Assembly (NCBI GenBank): GCA_949987565.1
Contig: OX465118.1
Span: 9,324,502 to 9,388,501 of the forward strand
DNA: 64,000 nucleotides
Source: Luidia sarsii
Taxonomy: Eukaryota > Echinodermata > Asteroidea > Paxillosida > Luidiidae
Reading direction: 5' to 3'
A model generated the notes under the pieces. That model had not been told where the DNA came from. It saw only the letters and a list, made by a program, of their open reading frames with translations, and made no database searches. A program made the translations under genes and the position numbers. Of the stretch, positions 1 through 12,318 are shown piece after piece. The number at the start of each line of letters is the position of its first letter. Within the stretch, counting starts at the first letter, position 1.

Positions 1-355
1 TGGGAGCTTGGTGTTGTTTAATTTCTTTTATTATTACATGACATAATAGAGAGGGAATCATTTGTCATGGCAACAGTTGTGAATCGTCTCTTCCACAGGT
101 GTTCCCCTCTGAAAGATTTGTTGAATTAGTGCTTCTCTGTTTTGATGATTTTTTTTTGATTTTTTATTATTATATGACAAATTAGACAGGGAACTCTATC
201 GTACTCAGGCAACGGGAGACTTGATGAAAAAGTTGATCTTAGTTCAACCGGAAACTGTTCTTGAGTTGCCTGTTATCGATTTGTAATGCCACTTCCTCCC
301 TCCCTCCCTCCACCATCCCCACCCCCTCCCCATCCCCCACACCTAGAACTCCCAG
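1..355. other. Noncoding sequence, probably intronic, before the first recognisable exon
   Basis: AT-rich DNA holding an imperfect direct duplication: positions about 29-56 and 163-193 both read ttattatta(c/t)atgaca followed by aga(g/c)agggaa. From about 290 to 345 it becomes a strong C/T tract ending in TAG and then CAG, which fits the polypyrimidine tract and tandem acceptors of the exon at 356. No coding signal is seen before it. Confidence 0.4.
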
Positions 356-1103
356 GCGCCCCTTCTGTCCCCCTGAACAACCAGCGGAAACAGCCCAACA
401 GGTGGACGGGGCACGAGGAGAGACACGCCTACCCAGACCACTCCCGCCAAGCCCCGCCCGAATACCATGCCGCCACCAAAGGCACGCCCCCGAAACCCTC
501 CGGTAGGTGGTTAGTCAACAGAGCGAGCTTTACCTTTTACCGAACAAAAGGGAAAGACGAAGAGCTTATTTTTAAAAATACTATGAAAATTGTGACGATT
601 TATTTTTTTTACTGAACCTGGGTCTGACGTTTGCTGTTTTTCGTGACAGCTGGAAGGTCTTACACCCAGGCTTCTTCCCGTGCCCCTGAAGTAACGCCCC
701 GACATCCACCAGACTATAATCTAGCCACTGCACGGAAACGTGAGTACCTTTCTCTCAATGACCAATAGTCTTTGTGACCTTACATACATGTAACCCTCCC
801 CCACCCAGCTACCCTACTGATCAGGACCAGTTTTTGCATTTCAACCTGACGCTAAGTTTTGCTTGGTTTTCTTGTCGTTTCAGGAGTCTTATCCAGTCCA
901 AAATCGGAATCCTGCGATTTTTACGATTCAGGTGAGTACATACACACTGTGCCGAATATTTACCCAAAAGGCAGTGTCCTTTCTGTTTGTTTTCAGATGT
1001 ATTGCCAATGGTTCTGGTGCTTAAGCATCAGAATATGACATTTTTTATACAATCCTGTTTGATTGTTTTTCCCACAGATAATGAGCAAGTATCGGTCGTA
1101 TGA
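356..1103 (+). CDS. 3' end of an unidentified gene (four exons, stop at 1101-1103)
   Basis: Four exons are read at 356-502, 650-739, 884-931 and 1078-1103. Each intron has a consensus donor (GTAGGT, GTGAGT, GTGAGT) and a pyrimidine-rich CAG acceptor, and all are phase 1, so the frame stays open to TGA. An alternative acceptor 9 bases upstream (start 347) would add three residues. The tail is proline-, serine- and basic-rich with no recognised domain. It contains tyrosines in PDYNL and DFYDS, either of which might be a phosphorylation site, and ends QVSVV, which fits a class I PDZ ligand (S-x-V at the C-terminus). This would suit the cytoplasmic tail of an adaptor or receptor, but the family cannot be named because the upstream exons lie outside the window. 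Confidence 0.6.
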
Positions 1104-2876
1104 CTAGGCAACGGACAGACTCCCTGAGATTAAGCCTGTCAACAGAGGGCGCTATGATGCTTGCACAGATACCGAGATGGGAAAAAAAAAAAAAGAATCT
1201 CAAGAATTCCACGAGGCTGGACTTTGTCTGTCTGACACGGCTATGGAGTAGATGGAATCTGCATATGAAGTAGCCCAACAAGTCAGGGAACAAGACCGCA
1301 TCTGTCCGGGATGGAGCGGACTGGTGCCCCCTCTGGCCGAGTGCCCACTGTGCCAAGTGTATCGGAAACAGGGCACCAGACAATAGATATGCGTGCCGTT
1401 TTTTTTTATCACAGAGCGGATGCACCCGTTGTTTCACGCGGAGACAGGGAACCAGATGTGATTCAGTCTGACTAGACGCTTGCTTTTGTATCCACTGCGG
1501 AATTCAGCACTGTGTTCTGTGATGCCTTCCATAATCCAAAGTGGACAGTTGATCGTGAACCCGACGCCCTTTTCTTCTGCTTCTTTTTTCCCCTTCGGAA
1601 ATCAAAGATAAGGATTGACCTTGATTTGCACTTAACGCCAAGGTCATGCCAGTCAGAGACGTCCGCCGTTGAGCCCCAACCCGCCTGCACTCTTCAGACA
1701 CAAAAACAACAAAAACCTGTCACTCCTAATCAAGCACATGAAGAAAAGTTCCCTACATTTGTGGGCAATCGTCACCCGTTCTTGTGTCGCCATTTGAGTC
1801 AGGTTTTTTTTTTTTTTTGGAGGGGGGGGGGGGAGGGGGTTAACGTTGAAGGCTAATTCTGATGTTTCTCGTCAGTTCGCCTGAGGCAGGACTGTAGAAG
1901 AACCAGGGTCAATGACCAGTTGACCGGACGTGGTGTGAATTGGACACACTCTGACAGTCTCTTCTCCCCCGTCACGAGTTTAAGAGTCATTGTGTCAATG
2001 CCCCCCCCCCCCCCCCCCCCGGGACATCGAGGCAGGCAGGCAGGCGGGCGCCAGCACACTTGGACACCGTGATGCGCAAGCTTTCCCCTCTCTCTCTACC
2101 CCCCCACCCCAAACCCCAACTCATCGGTGACGCAGCCTCAGCCACAGCGCGGCGCGGCACGTGAGGTTACCTTCACGCCAACCCGACACCTGTCCCACCA
2201 CATGTCCTACGTGAACTCTGCCATCCATCCACCTTGGCCATCGATGACAACTGGGCCGTCTAATCCTTCTTTCAAGTCATAAGTTCTCCAATTCTTTTTC
2301 ACGAAAAATGAGTCAATCGTGTAAATGAGGAAGAGAGTTTTACGGATTACAAGGTTATTCTTGGTTTGTTTATTGATTTTCTCGGGTGTTTTTTCTTTCC
2401 CCATCAGGAAATGCTACATTTCGATAGTGCCTAACTTCAAAGTCACTGGAAAGCATCTTTTAATGTTCCTTGAATCCTTATGGCTCCATGAGTCTCTCCA
2501 TTGTCTCTCTAAACATCCTCATTTCCAATTGTGAAATCTAAATGCAAATGCTGAAACAGATGAAAGAAATGCATGGATGGATATATAATATTACTCAGAT
2601 AACTCACTGTAAACTTGCTGAACAGAATACCTGCAGGGAAAGACAAGATGTTTGGTATTGGTTGAAATTCCAATAACCGGCTTATTGATCAATCTAATAC
2701 TTCAGTTAATGATTTCTGTGATTGGTGGAAGAACGCTACTGGACTATTCTATTGATTTGTTAAAGGATTGGGTCTTCTCAAAGGCCGGCCTTGACCGTGT
2801 ACAAGATGTAACTGAGTGATGAATCGTGTGTAACCCAACTACGATTCCTCGCCTGTGACCTCTATATTGAAGCTTC

Positions 2877-3030
2877 TTAACCACTTCACGCCGGGACCTG
2901 GGAATTCGGAGCTCCTGTTGGTGTTGCCAATGCACCCGGCCCTCCGAATCCGAAATCACCACTATTGTCCAAGTTTTAAACAAAGACTCTTTTCAGCCTA
3001 CCACAAGGCAATATGTAGCGTAACAAAAGC
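2877..3030 (+). mobile_element. Partial copy of a TTAA-flanked (piggyBac-like) nonautonomous element
   Basis: TTAA at 2877-2880 is followed by CCACTTCACGCCGGGACCT, and homology continues through the segments ccctccgaatccg, ccactattgtcc and aaacaaagactctttt. The same order occurs on the minus strand at about 38550-38669, where the complete element lies. The far end of this copy is not recognisable, so it is a truncated relic. Confidence 0.55.
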
Positions 3031-6000
3031 CACACAGACATCTTATTGTGGCAGATTCGACTCGCTTGTACACACAGCGTATTGTGTTATTATTCCATAG
3101 GTACATTTATATGCTGTTCTAGGATGGTTGGCGAGTTTGGGAATTGGCACATCATTGAAAATCCCCTGCGTGGCAGTCGTGGGCAGTGAAAACTGGCCCA
3201 GTTTGAAGTGGGGAAGGAATGTAGGTCTGTTAAACTGACTTCAGTTTTGGATTTCTTACTTCTTTTCTTTGCCCAATAGGCGGCTGGCCGATTTTTTTTT
3301 TGGGGTATGGTCTGGTCCCTTTCTCATCTGGCATTTGAAACCATTATGAGTGGCGTCTTGTCTCCAGACTTCTCTGGGCCAAAGACAAGCGGGCTACGAA
3401 TGGCGTTAATACATTACAACCATCCCAACCAACACGGACCTTCAGGAAAAGAAGCAGAAATTTGAGAGGGGAAAATGACCACTGTTGCCTCCCTAACTGT
3501 CCAATGGCAAGACATTGAGAGAGGATACAGGCAGATTTTCAGAGGTTAATTTCAATGATGAACGTGTTAGTATGGGTATAAGGGGAAAACGTTCCCACCA
3601 TTCTGTATTTCTTCAATTTTACCAATTTTTTTATTTTTTTTATTTCAAGATAACCTTAAACAAATGAATCTCATAAAAAAAAATGCAAATCTGTGACAAT
3701 GCGTTTTTGCCCTTTTGTTACTAAAACGATGTCTTTTGACAGAAAAATCTCAATTTTAAATGATATTTTAACTGTGAGGCAATGATAATGCATAGAACTA
3801 TCTTCTTATCTCTTCCACCTATCCAGCTTTTTTTTTTCTAACCCAACTTCCGCGAGGCATTCGCCAAATATTTGTTACTGTCACAGATTTCCGGGCCTAA
3901 AATGGCTCATATTTTCCACCCTCAATATATTACCATTGACCATCCATTTTAAGGGCTTGACAGCAGGCTGTTTGGTTCAGTGACGTGTTGGTTTCTCTGT
4001 GTGGTGTTTTCGTTTTATTTGACATGAAGAAATCAAGCGCGATAATTTTGTTTCTCATGTAAGGAGGCTATATTGTGCCATACGTATTCATAAAAAAAAA
4101 ATCCCATCAGCTAGACCGTGCCCACCAGTACACGGTGTTTACTGTGTATCCTCGTTTCCCTTGTGTTTTCGTGTCTCATTTGGGTCACCATAACATTCCA
4201 GTATTGACAAGGCAAAGGATACTCGTTGTGTTTTCCCCGCCAGACAAAGCTTGTACAAAACATGTAAATAACCTGTTTCGATGTAAACAGCCTGGCATAA
4301 TGTCCGCAGCCATCATCACTTAATCGGGCCATGAAATATTTCTGAGATGTATATGCAAAGAAAAGCAAATAATGGTCCCCAGTTGTTTTAAAGTCCTGTA
4401 TATTTCTCTAATTTTTCTTTTCTTTTTTAATTTTAAATGATCACTTCCTTATAGGATGCTATGAATCTCTTGTACAAACCTAAAGTTGTATCGCCGATAT
4501 TGTATTGCAGTATTATGGGTCTCGTCCTGGGTGTACATATTTTGAAGTTTTTTTGTGTGAAGCTCAGAGCATTACTGTTGTTTCTGTACAAAGTCAACGC
4601 TTTTTAACAACAACAAAAGTATTAGTTAGAGGACAGTGACGATATTAGAAAAAAGAAGGAGACACTGGGAAATGTTTCATATGTAAAATACCAAAAGTAG
4701 TGACATTTTTTTTACTCGTTTATTCAGAGTAGCATTAATCACAATGCTTTATGATTATTATTTTATGACTTTTGTCACTGGCCAGTAAAGACTGTGAATA
4801 GCATGGCCAACACTCGGAGGGAACAGATTTGTTTTTTATTAATGTCCGCACAACTTGAAAATGTATTTCCTCCTGGTCGTTATTTTGTCTAAGAAGGAAC
4901 TGAGGGATTGCCCAGGCCTGTTCGTGGTTAATTGCTGCGTGTGTACAGGGCATGTGATCTTTGATGTAGTAAGAGGAGATGACAGTTGGCAACATGTCAA
5001 GGGAGCCTTTATTTTCTCTTGACTTCCTTCTAGGTGCAGCCGTGCACGTTGCACTAGACAACAGCCTGAAGTTAGTCGGTTGTTAGTCTCGCTGCAGTTT
5101 GCATTTCGTATTTCAGAAGTTTCACCGGGGAGTGGATGGGGGTGGGTATTGAGGTAGAATTCCAAACGCAAAGATAGCAACACTAAGCGAACGAGATAAT
5201 TGGAACGAACTGCGTCCAAATTCACTGATCACGGTTTCAAATGACTCAGAGTCAACGGATAGCCGCTTGCTGTAGCGCTCGCATTCAATTGCCGTAGACT
5301 TGTGCGTTATTTCCAGCCATGGATTCGGACTTGACCCACAGTGGCCTACCGGTAACTCGCCCCCTGATGGCTGCCAATTACCAAGCTTTTCGTGAAACCA
5401 GTCAAAAAGTTACAGGGTACCAGCTGTCCAATGACGTCCTCTGTCACATACAATGCCCGTAGACTCGAGTCAGCGATACCAATTTCATCGTTTTACCTAC
5501 TTCGTGTTATCCTTAAAACCATCGAACGGTAATTTTACGAGAATGCCGTATCAAAGCAATGGGCTTCATGAGCATAATATGAGGATATTTGTTTGTTTTG
5601 GAAAATATTCTTCGATTATTTGTTCCTATCAAATTCCAGTCCCGCTACCAACTTATTCACCGTCCGTTGGTATAAAGTCCTGCACGGATTGTTTCACAAA
5701 TTCCAATGGTGTAGCTAGGTAAATAACACTTCTGTCCTTCAAAACACGGAGACAAGTGGCGTTACTAAATGAAAATGTATTCAATTGAAACTTTATTTTT
5801 TTACAGTAAGCATTTTAAGTTATCTCTTTTTGCCATTCATGTTCATGATGACTTAGTGAAAGGTGTCATCAAGTGTTTTTTTAAGTACAGTAGTAAAGTT
5901 CATACGCGTTTACTATAACGATGCTGCTATCGTGAATTTCTTTCAGATCGTATAAACAAAACAAATAAAGCGACAATGGTAATCGATTGAATATCATTTT

Positions 6001-7523
6001 TATCTGAAAAATCATTATAGTTGGATGCTCACGCTGCTTTGTAACAGTCGCGTTGTGATCTCTTCGTCACCAATTGTGACCCGGTACAGCGACATGAGGA
6101 ATATCCCACCAAAACACTTTTCGAGTAAACAACGCTTGAAGTCAAAGTATCTCAATTCGATAAAAAATCAATTCATGTATCTTGTATTTTCGGAAAGTTA
6201 ATGTATTGGAGGATATTAGGTCCAAAGGATTTTTTTCCGAAATCCGTCTCTAAATGTTGAAAAACGAGGATTTCGGGGGAGTGTTTGTGTACTGTTTTCA
6301 TGAAAATTTAAAGTTCCTGCCTTTTTGAATGCCCGCTTTCGAGGAGTTAGACTGGTGCTGCTACATTGTGTCTGGTACCAAAATGAACAAGCGAAGTCCC
6401 CTTGTATTATTTACAACAAAGTTCACAAGGAAATAATTTTGATATCATTTGAAAGCTAATGGTATACTCTTTCACATCATTATTAAATCTCAAAAGTGGG
6501 GGTTATTCCTCATTATGCTGTGTAGGGTCACAATTTATTGCGTTGGACCCGAGAACCGAGTGGGTTGTCCTGGTGGGTTGAGCTCACGACACGACTGGAA
6601 CGTCTGTAATGCAGGGGGGAATGGGAATCTTGCTAAAAATGGTTGAGAACATTGTATTTAAGGAGTCTCATCTTGTCAAAGAAAACAATTGCCTTTTCCT
6701 GGAGTTAAACTCAGCCGATGCTTTTGTAACAAAATAAGAAAAGAAAAAAAAACACACCAGTACGCTAGCACTGGCGCTACTGGTAGCCTATAGTCGGGAC
6801 CCGCCTGGTGTGATTTTGTTTTGTGTGTGGGCAGTGTGCCTTGGGTCCAGGAACCTGACCAATAACTATGGCCGCAATTGTTTTAGCAGCCGGGAAGGCC
6901 CTTAGCTTACTCCACAGTATCAACAAAAAAATGTCGTTTGAGAAAGAAAAAAAACAGTTGACAATAAATAGCAGTTAATCGTAAGCATGCTGGACTTGTG
7001 ACTGAATTTAAAATTGTTTTGTAGACTACCAGATTTTTGAAGGAAGCAGGAAGGTCATTATTTTAATTCCAGTAATTTTTTCTTTTCAATTCCCAATCAA
7101 ACTAATCCCATTGGCCGACTAAAAGAGTAAATTTAAAACAAAAAACCTACTTTTCAATTAGAGGAATTATTTTCATAGGACACCTAATGGAAATGCCAGT
7201 TTCATTCGTTTTATTTTTGGTGAAGAGACCTCTCACAGAGTCTCAGCAAGACCGAGTCAAAAGTTAGAATAGACGATCACACCATGGTTCTATCGTCATG
7301 GTCACACTAACTGAAAATGTGTATCCGATCGAGACAAAAAACAACCCAAACTACTATGTCCTTAATGGAGCCCCGTAGCAATAAGGGCAATTCGCGAAAT
7401 CAGTATTACTATCAGATCAACGATAAGGCCATGAGCGCATGTCAAGAATGAGCGTAGCCTTTCACGATATTTTTTCCCGTACGCTTTGGGCGCATAATTA
7501 TGTTTGTGCACAAACAATTTACA

Positions 7524-7556
7524 GGGTGGGGGTGGGGGCAAGGGGGAGGGAGGGGA
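7524..7556 (+). other. G-rich tract able to form a G-quadruplex
   Basis: Six runs of three or more G separated by one to three bases (GGG T GGGGG T GGGGG CAA GGGGG A GGG A GGGG) fit the intramolecular G-quadruplex rule. It is in noncoding DNA with no nearby gene start. Confidence 0.5.
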
Positions 7557-8160
7557 TTTTTACCAGTTGAAGTTAAAGCTACAGTGTAGTAGGGATAGGC
7601 TTTCTGCACAGCGAATACAACGTACATGAACAATGTGAGTGACCTGAGACTTAATTCTTGTGCACAAACATAACTTTGGGCCCATAGCGTTTATGTGGTA
7701 CGGAAACAATATCGCGGTTAGCCGTTCAAGGTCCACTCCATTGTATTGTCCGCAAGAGGGGAAATCCCCTGACACGACCCTAGCATCCCATTGTCTGCTC
7801 GCTTGTCTGTTATACGCCCGCTGCCTAGTCTTGGTTCAAGACGTTCTTGGTTGAGATAACTCGTAACGCACGACGCGCGCGCGAGGGCGCTATGAACACG
7901 GCACTCCAGATGATCGTGCGGATCACGGTCAGCTATACCAACAAACAACGTCTTGAACCTAGACTGCCTGCTGCCCGGCCGGCTGCGTGTTGACCTCGTT
8001 TGCCTGGCACGAATAGTTCTGACTAGTTCTGCCACTGTTTACGAATACGATGATAAACTAAACAAACGTCGGAACATGAACAATAATCGGATAAAACCAG
8101 AAGGTCCATGGTATACGCGCTATCTGAGTGATTATTGTTATAAGATAAGTTTCAAAATAA

Positions 8161-8340
8161 GTTAGAGGGCCTTACGTTTCGATCCTATAGCAGGACCTTT
8201 CTCAAAGGCAAAGTGACAAAGTGTCTTTGAGCAAACGTCAGGGCCTCTATCTTTTGAGATTCATGTATTGCAGGCCGTTTTAGTCAGTCAGCAGTTTGTA
8301 ACATTTTTTTTTATTAACATTTTTTTTTATTAACTTCAAA
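8161..8340. mobile_element. Diverged copy of the GGGCCTGACGTTTCGATCC hairpin element
   Basis: Contains one good arm (agagggccttacgtttcgat, cctatagcaggacctttctc) and a degenerate second arm (aaacgtcagggcctct). After these comes the family's tail motif ttttagtcagtcagcagtttg. The order matches the better preserved copies at 10876-11022 and 12343-12532. Confidence 0.6.
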
Positions 8341-8859
8341 TTGTTGTTGTTGTCGTATGCGTTCAGGACGCTCGAGCTAGGATCTCAGCCTCTTCAAGGC
8401 AGTTCCCTCACATTATTGTGTAGGGCTTCTATTCCTCCGTCTAATCTGGTGATGGGACAGTCATTGTTTGGATCTCTCCACAATCAAGTGGGAGCCAAGT
8501 GGGATAGGAGGCTGATGTTCCCAACAAGCAGCTTGTGTCGGACCCTACTCAACAACCGAGCCAGGCACAACTCTTCCCCGTGGCCAGTGGTCACTCCTCA
8601 ACCGCCACCACCGAGCGAAGGCTGGACCCTGTCGCGCCAGCCAGTTCCATCCAGTGGGGATCCGCCACCTCTCCAAACTGTGAAATTGATAAGGTAAGCT
8701 GAAATTATGCCAAGTGGAGCTATACTATCCCGAAGTAACCCTGACAATCGGGTTCAGTTGGATGCCTAGACTTCATTCCATGTCCGCCCGCGTTCCCGCG
8801 ACATTTTTATCCGCTGGTCGAATGAACGTTACATTTGGCCCCGCCCACACGATATGCAG

Positions 8860-9250
8860 GAAGGACTGGGAAGCGAGTCTAAGCGGCTGCTCTGCTCATT
8901 GGGAGAGCGGCCGGTCTGGCACCCAGGACGCACCCCGTGCGGATTCCGCGCGGGGAGCACTATCCGGGCTCCAACCGGGTAGGTCATGAATAATTCAACA
9001 AAGTGACGTATAAATTATGAACAACTTGGGAAGCACCAGCAGAGCTTCAGCCGGGTAGGTTATGAATAATTAAACATTATGACGTATATTATGAATAAAG
9101 TACATGTACTGCACAATGTACAGTACATGTACATGTACATGTACATGTACATGTACAGTACATGTACACTGTACATTCACTTCACTTCTACGTCACTTTG
9201 TTGAATTATTCATGACCTACCCGGCTGGAGCCCAGATACTACTTACTAGT
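8860..9250. repeat. Inverted repeat block with an acatgtac microsatellite core
   Basis: The sequence ccgggtaggtcatgaataattcaacaaagtgacgta around 8976-9010 reappears reverse-complemented around 9190-9225. A second diverged direct copy lies at about 9053-9088. Between the arms is a near-perfect acatgtac run (about 9104-9175). Around 8890-8960 is a GC-rich stretch with a D-arm-like gctc-attggga-gagc that might be tRNA-derived. The block looks like a mobile-element relic of unknown class. Confidence 0.45.
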
Positions 9251-9776
9251 GCTTCCCGCCTGGCACCCTGCCCGGGCAGGGCGCTGAATGGGTCGTGAAC
9301 TTTGGCGAAGTTGAACCAGGAAACTGGGTCCAGAAATTCCCACTCACTGCGGACCGACTGGTGGAAATGCTGGCTATTTCGCTCAACGATTGAAGAACAA
9401 CTACTTCTCACGACCGCAGTTTGATCCTAACACGCCATGGCTGTAGGCTGACACATCTGGTAAGTCGAAGGCATGTTGATTACAGAATCATATTTTTTTG
9501 GTATCCCTGCCGTGCCCTAGTTTAATTATTATGATTTTCTGTTTCCCGATTGTCTGGGGTTTGACAAATTCTGTCCGACGTCACTGGCGAATATCCGTCG
9601 TTATGTTTGCAAATTGACATGACATTTCCTCGGCCATACTTCCTCGATGCTTCCACACGTACGGAGCTTTGATTTCCAAACCTTGTTGCCAGACGATTTC
9701 GAATGGGAAGAATAACAATGAATAATTTGCCGTCCGCGAACACTTTTCATAAGTGCTCGCATGGTTAGGGAATAAC

Positions 9777-9924
9777 CTAGTCCCACTTACTGGGCCGCTA
9801 GGAGCTCCTCTGAAACTATTTGATCGACTAGCTAGTGCGACAGATCAACACACAAATTGTTTCAGAGGAGCTCCTACTACTAAGTACTAGTACTGGTACT
9901 AGCGGCCCAGTAAGTGGGACTAGG
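9777..9924. mobile_element. Foldback MITE
   Basis: The left arm ctagtcccacttactgggcc, followed by gctaggagctcctctgaaac, is the reverse complement of the right arm ending gtaagtgggactagg, with ctactactaagtactagtac-type filler inside the right arm. The element is flanked by near-identical direct repeats, ttagggaataac (9765-9776) and ttaggaataac (9926-9936), which look like a target-site duplication. No coding capacity. Confidence 0.65.
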
Positions 9925-10079
9925 ATTAGGAATAACCAAGTTCATGTATGCAGTTGAGAAGGAATTAAAAGTTAATAAAGGATTTAATTCTGCACACAAT
10001 TTAATTGTCAATTCATCAAGTTTCGGAGAGCCATTGAGTCAAGTTTGGTTTTGAAACTGAAAGGGAATTTTGAAAAGTT

Positions 10080-10195
10080 AAAGTGGCAAAGAAAACTTTG
10101 ACTGGACCGAGACCGTACTTGAACCAGAGACCTCTGGCTTTGCTTGCCAGCGCTCTTAGCATCTGAGCTATCCAGCTCTAGATGTTGGCCTTCCC
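10080..10195 (-). mobile_element. tRNA-derived SINE (minus strand)
   Basis: On the minus strand it reads gctggatagctcagatgct, a good Pol III A box (TAGCTCAGATGC), followed about 50 bases later by ctctggttcaagtac, a B-box-like GGTTCAAG. It then runs into gtccagtcaaagttttcttt. The same order occurs at 16755-16865, 32480-32960 and 40735-41200. Confidence 0.65.
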
Positions 10196-10875
10196 TAATA
10201 ATTACTAATACCGGTAATAATTAATACTAAGTCAACTCGTCTTTGCCGCTTTGTGATTTATAATTTAGAATTGAATGATAGTAAGTCTATACCCAATCAG
10301 AATTAGTGTCAATTAATTGCACTTTGGAACCTACCACCACGTCTGAACTAAGTTATAGTTATATAATTAACACAATAGTGGACCATTTGCCATGTTTGAA
10401 GTATGTGTACAGTATACATCATGGTAGTTGGTACATGGTCAATATACTACTACTAGTTATCAAAGTAATTTTTTTTATTAAAAAGAAGTTTGTTTAATCT
10501 GTTTTGAGACAAGGATTTGTGCTATTTTTCATATTTCAAAATATTACACACAAAAACATAAAAAGTTTGCCCCCAAAGTCTCTGGTTTTTATTCAGAAAT
10601 CTTAATATAATAGTCTCAAACAAAAACAAGAAAAGTATTTTTTACAAATAAAAATACAAACGATACCTTTTCTTTATACTTACACTTCTTAAACTTTATT
10701 TTTAATTTTCATTAATTTGTTTAAAAAAAAATAGACTGTAATGTTCCAATAAGCATTCATGGTTATTCAGTATGTCAGCAGCCAATGCCTGTGCAATCAG
10801 TAATGTTTATTCATGACTCACTAGTGGCATCATGTTTATTCAAAAGTGCTGGGTCAAGACACATGTCTATTTATC

Positions 10876-11022
10876 GTGATATACAAAAATGTTGCAAACT
10901 GCTTACTGACTAAAATTACCAAAAAGTAAATCTAAAATTTAGTGGGCCTGACGTTTCGATCCTAGCAGGACCTTTCTCAAAGGTCCTGCTAGGATCGAAA
11001 CGTCAGGCCCACTAAATTTTAG
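10876..11022. mobile_element. Hairpin element with a 13-bp target-site duplication
   Basis: A tail (gtgatatac..., ttactgactaaaattacc) is followed by a near-perfect hairpin with arms (t)ctaaaatttagtgggcctgac through ggaccttt, closing on a three-base loop. It is flanked by identical 13-bp direct repeats atgtctatttatc at 10863-10875 and 11023-11035. No ORF. Confidence 0.8.
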
Positions 11023-11119
11023 ATGTCTATTTATCATTATTTGCCAACACCATGAACCCTAAACCTTAAAAGCAGGTCACCAAAAACCTACATCCCAGCC
11101 CAAATATAATTTATTTAGT

Positions 11120-11280
11120 ATGTTAGAGGGCCTGACTTTTCGATCCTAGCAGGAACTTTCTCGAAGTCAAATCCTGCTAGGATCGAAATGTCAGGCCCTC
11201 TAAGTCTAACTTTTGAGATTTATGTAAATTTGCAGGTCATTTTAGTCAGTGAGCAGTTTGCAATTCAGTCTTTGTATTAC
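11120..11280. mobile_element. Hairpin element copy, same family
   Basis: Arms tagagggcctgacttttcg and atcctagcaggaactttctc face tcctgctaggatcgaaatgt and caggccctcta. The family tail cattttagtcagtgagcagt follows. This copy is diverged, and flanking duplications could not be identified by eye. Confidence 0.65.
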
Positions 11281-12318
11281 CTTCTTATATTACATGTATG
11301 TCACGGCAAAGATGCTTTATAACAACTGAATAATGTTGCACAATATTGCAGACCACGTATTAATGGTAATATATATATTTACAATAATATATTTACAAGA
11401 TAATTAATTTGAAAAAATCGTACATTATCTAAAATGAAACAGTTGGATTGTTTGTGAGGGTAGCATTCAACGCATAGTTAGTTTTCATATGGGGAGATCA
11501 AAACTATTTGTTGATGTTTGAGTGAAGATTCCTCCAAAACTACAACATCCCAGACCATTTGTTCGACATGAGGATTCTATCATGACCATGCACCTACAAA
11601 CTGTGTAGAAGGAAATCTGTGGACATGGATGTTTTCTGTCAGATCTTCCCAATGTTGTATTTGGGCCTTTAAGTTTGGGCCTTTGAGCATGGTCCTGCTG
11701 GCACCAGGGCAGGCATTGATACTTGTTCAAGCCCGGACAGTAAGCAATCACCCGACTTCAATTTCTAGCAATGAAACTGTTGGCGGACTCTGGCCCATGT
11801 AGTGTTCCACATTGGAGTTGAGTGCTGGCATGGGCTGGCAGGGATGTGTGCTCTGTGCTGGCCGGCATTATTAGAGCAGACGGATGACACATTTTGTGGG
11901 GCAGATGAGGTCATTTTGTGGATTTCCCTGTGGCAAGGTCACCGGCTCACAAACAGGGGGGGGGGTGGAGGTGGGCTGTATAGTCTGAACGAGAAAAGCA
12001 TAATCAGGATGATAAAAAAACAAAGGACAAAAGAGAAGAAGTGAACTTGTGCGTGCCTACTTGGCTCACTCCTAAAAATAGATGAGCCACGAGGGTCCGG
12101 TGATCTGTTCCACTTGAAGGGAAGAGGAAATAAATTGGTGTCACTGTGATTTAAAGCAGATTAGGCTGAGTGGGCTGCAAATGGCTCCGGATTTCAGGAT
12201 GAAAATGACTCATGTTAAAGATTGAGTGTAAAGAAAAACAATTCTGGAGGACACTGGCGTGTCTATTGTTGGAGAAAAAGGATGTAACTTCAGTGGAGTT
12301 GGGTGGAAGTTAAGTTGT
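11281..12318. other. Noncoding sequence
   Basis: AT-rich intergenic DNA with (ta)-rich runs near 11370 and a G run at 11956-11965. Short open frames here have no splice sites or recognisable product, and no repeat family was identified. Confidence 0.4.

Larger units (their letters stand above)
1104..8160. other. 3'UTR and intergenic DNA without recognisable genes
   Basis: AT-rich, stop-rich sequence with homopolymer runs (T at 1805-1819, G around 1823-1839, C at 1999-2020). The only coding-like stretches are short and lack splice context. It contains the end of a TTAA-flanked repeat from 2877 and a G-rich tract at 7524-7556, listed separately. No exon, RNA gene or long ORF could be supported. 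Confidence 0.5.

Noticed and set aside
8341..8697. 118-codon frame ending at a GTAAGC donor-like site
   Set aside because: Pro/Ser-rich but without a recognisable domain, acceptor or partner exon. It may be a 5'UTR exon of the adaptor gene, but support is too weak to list.
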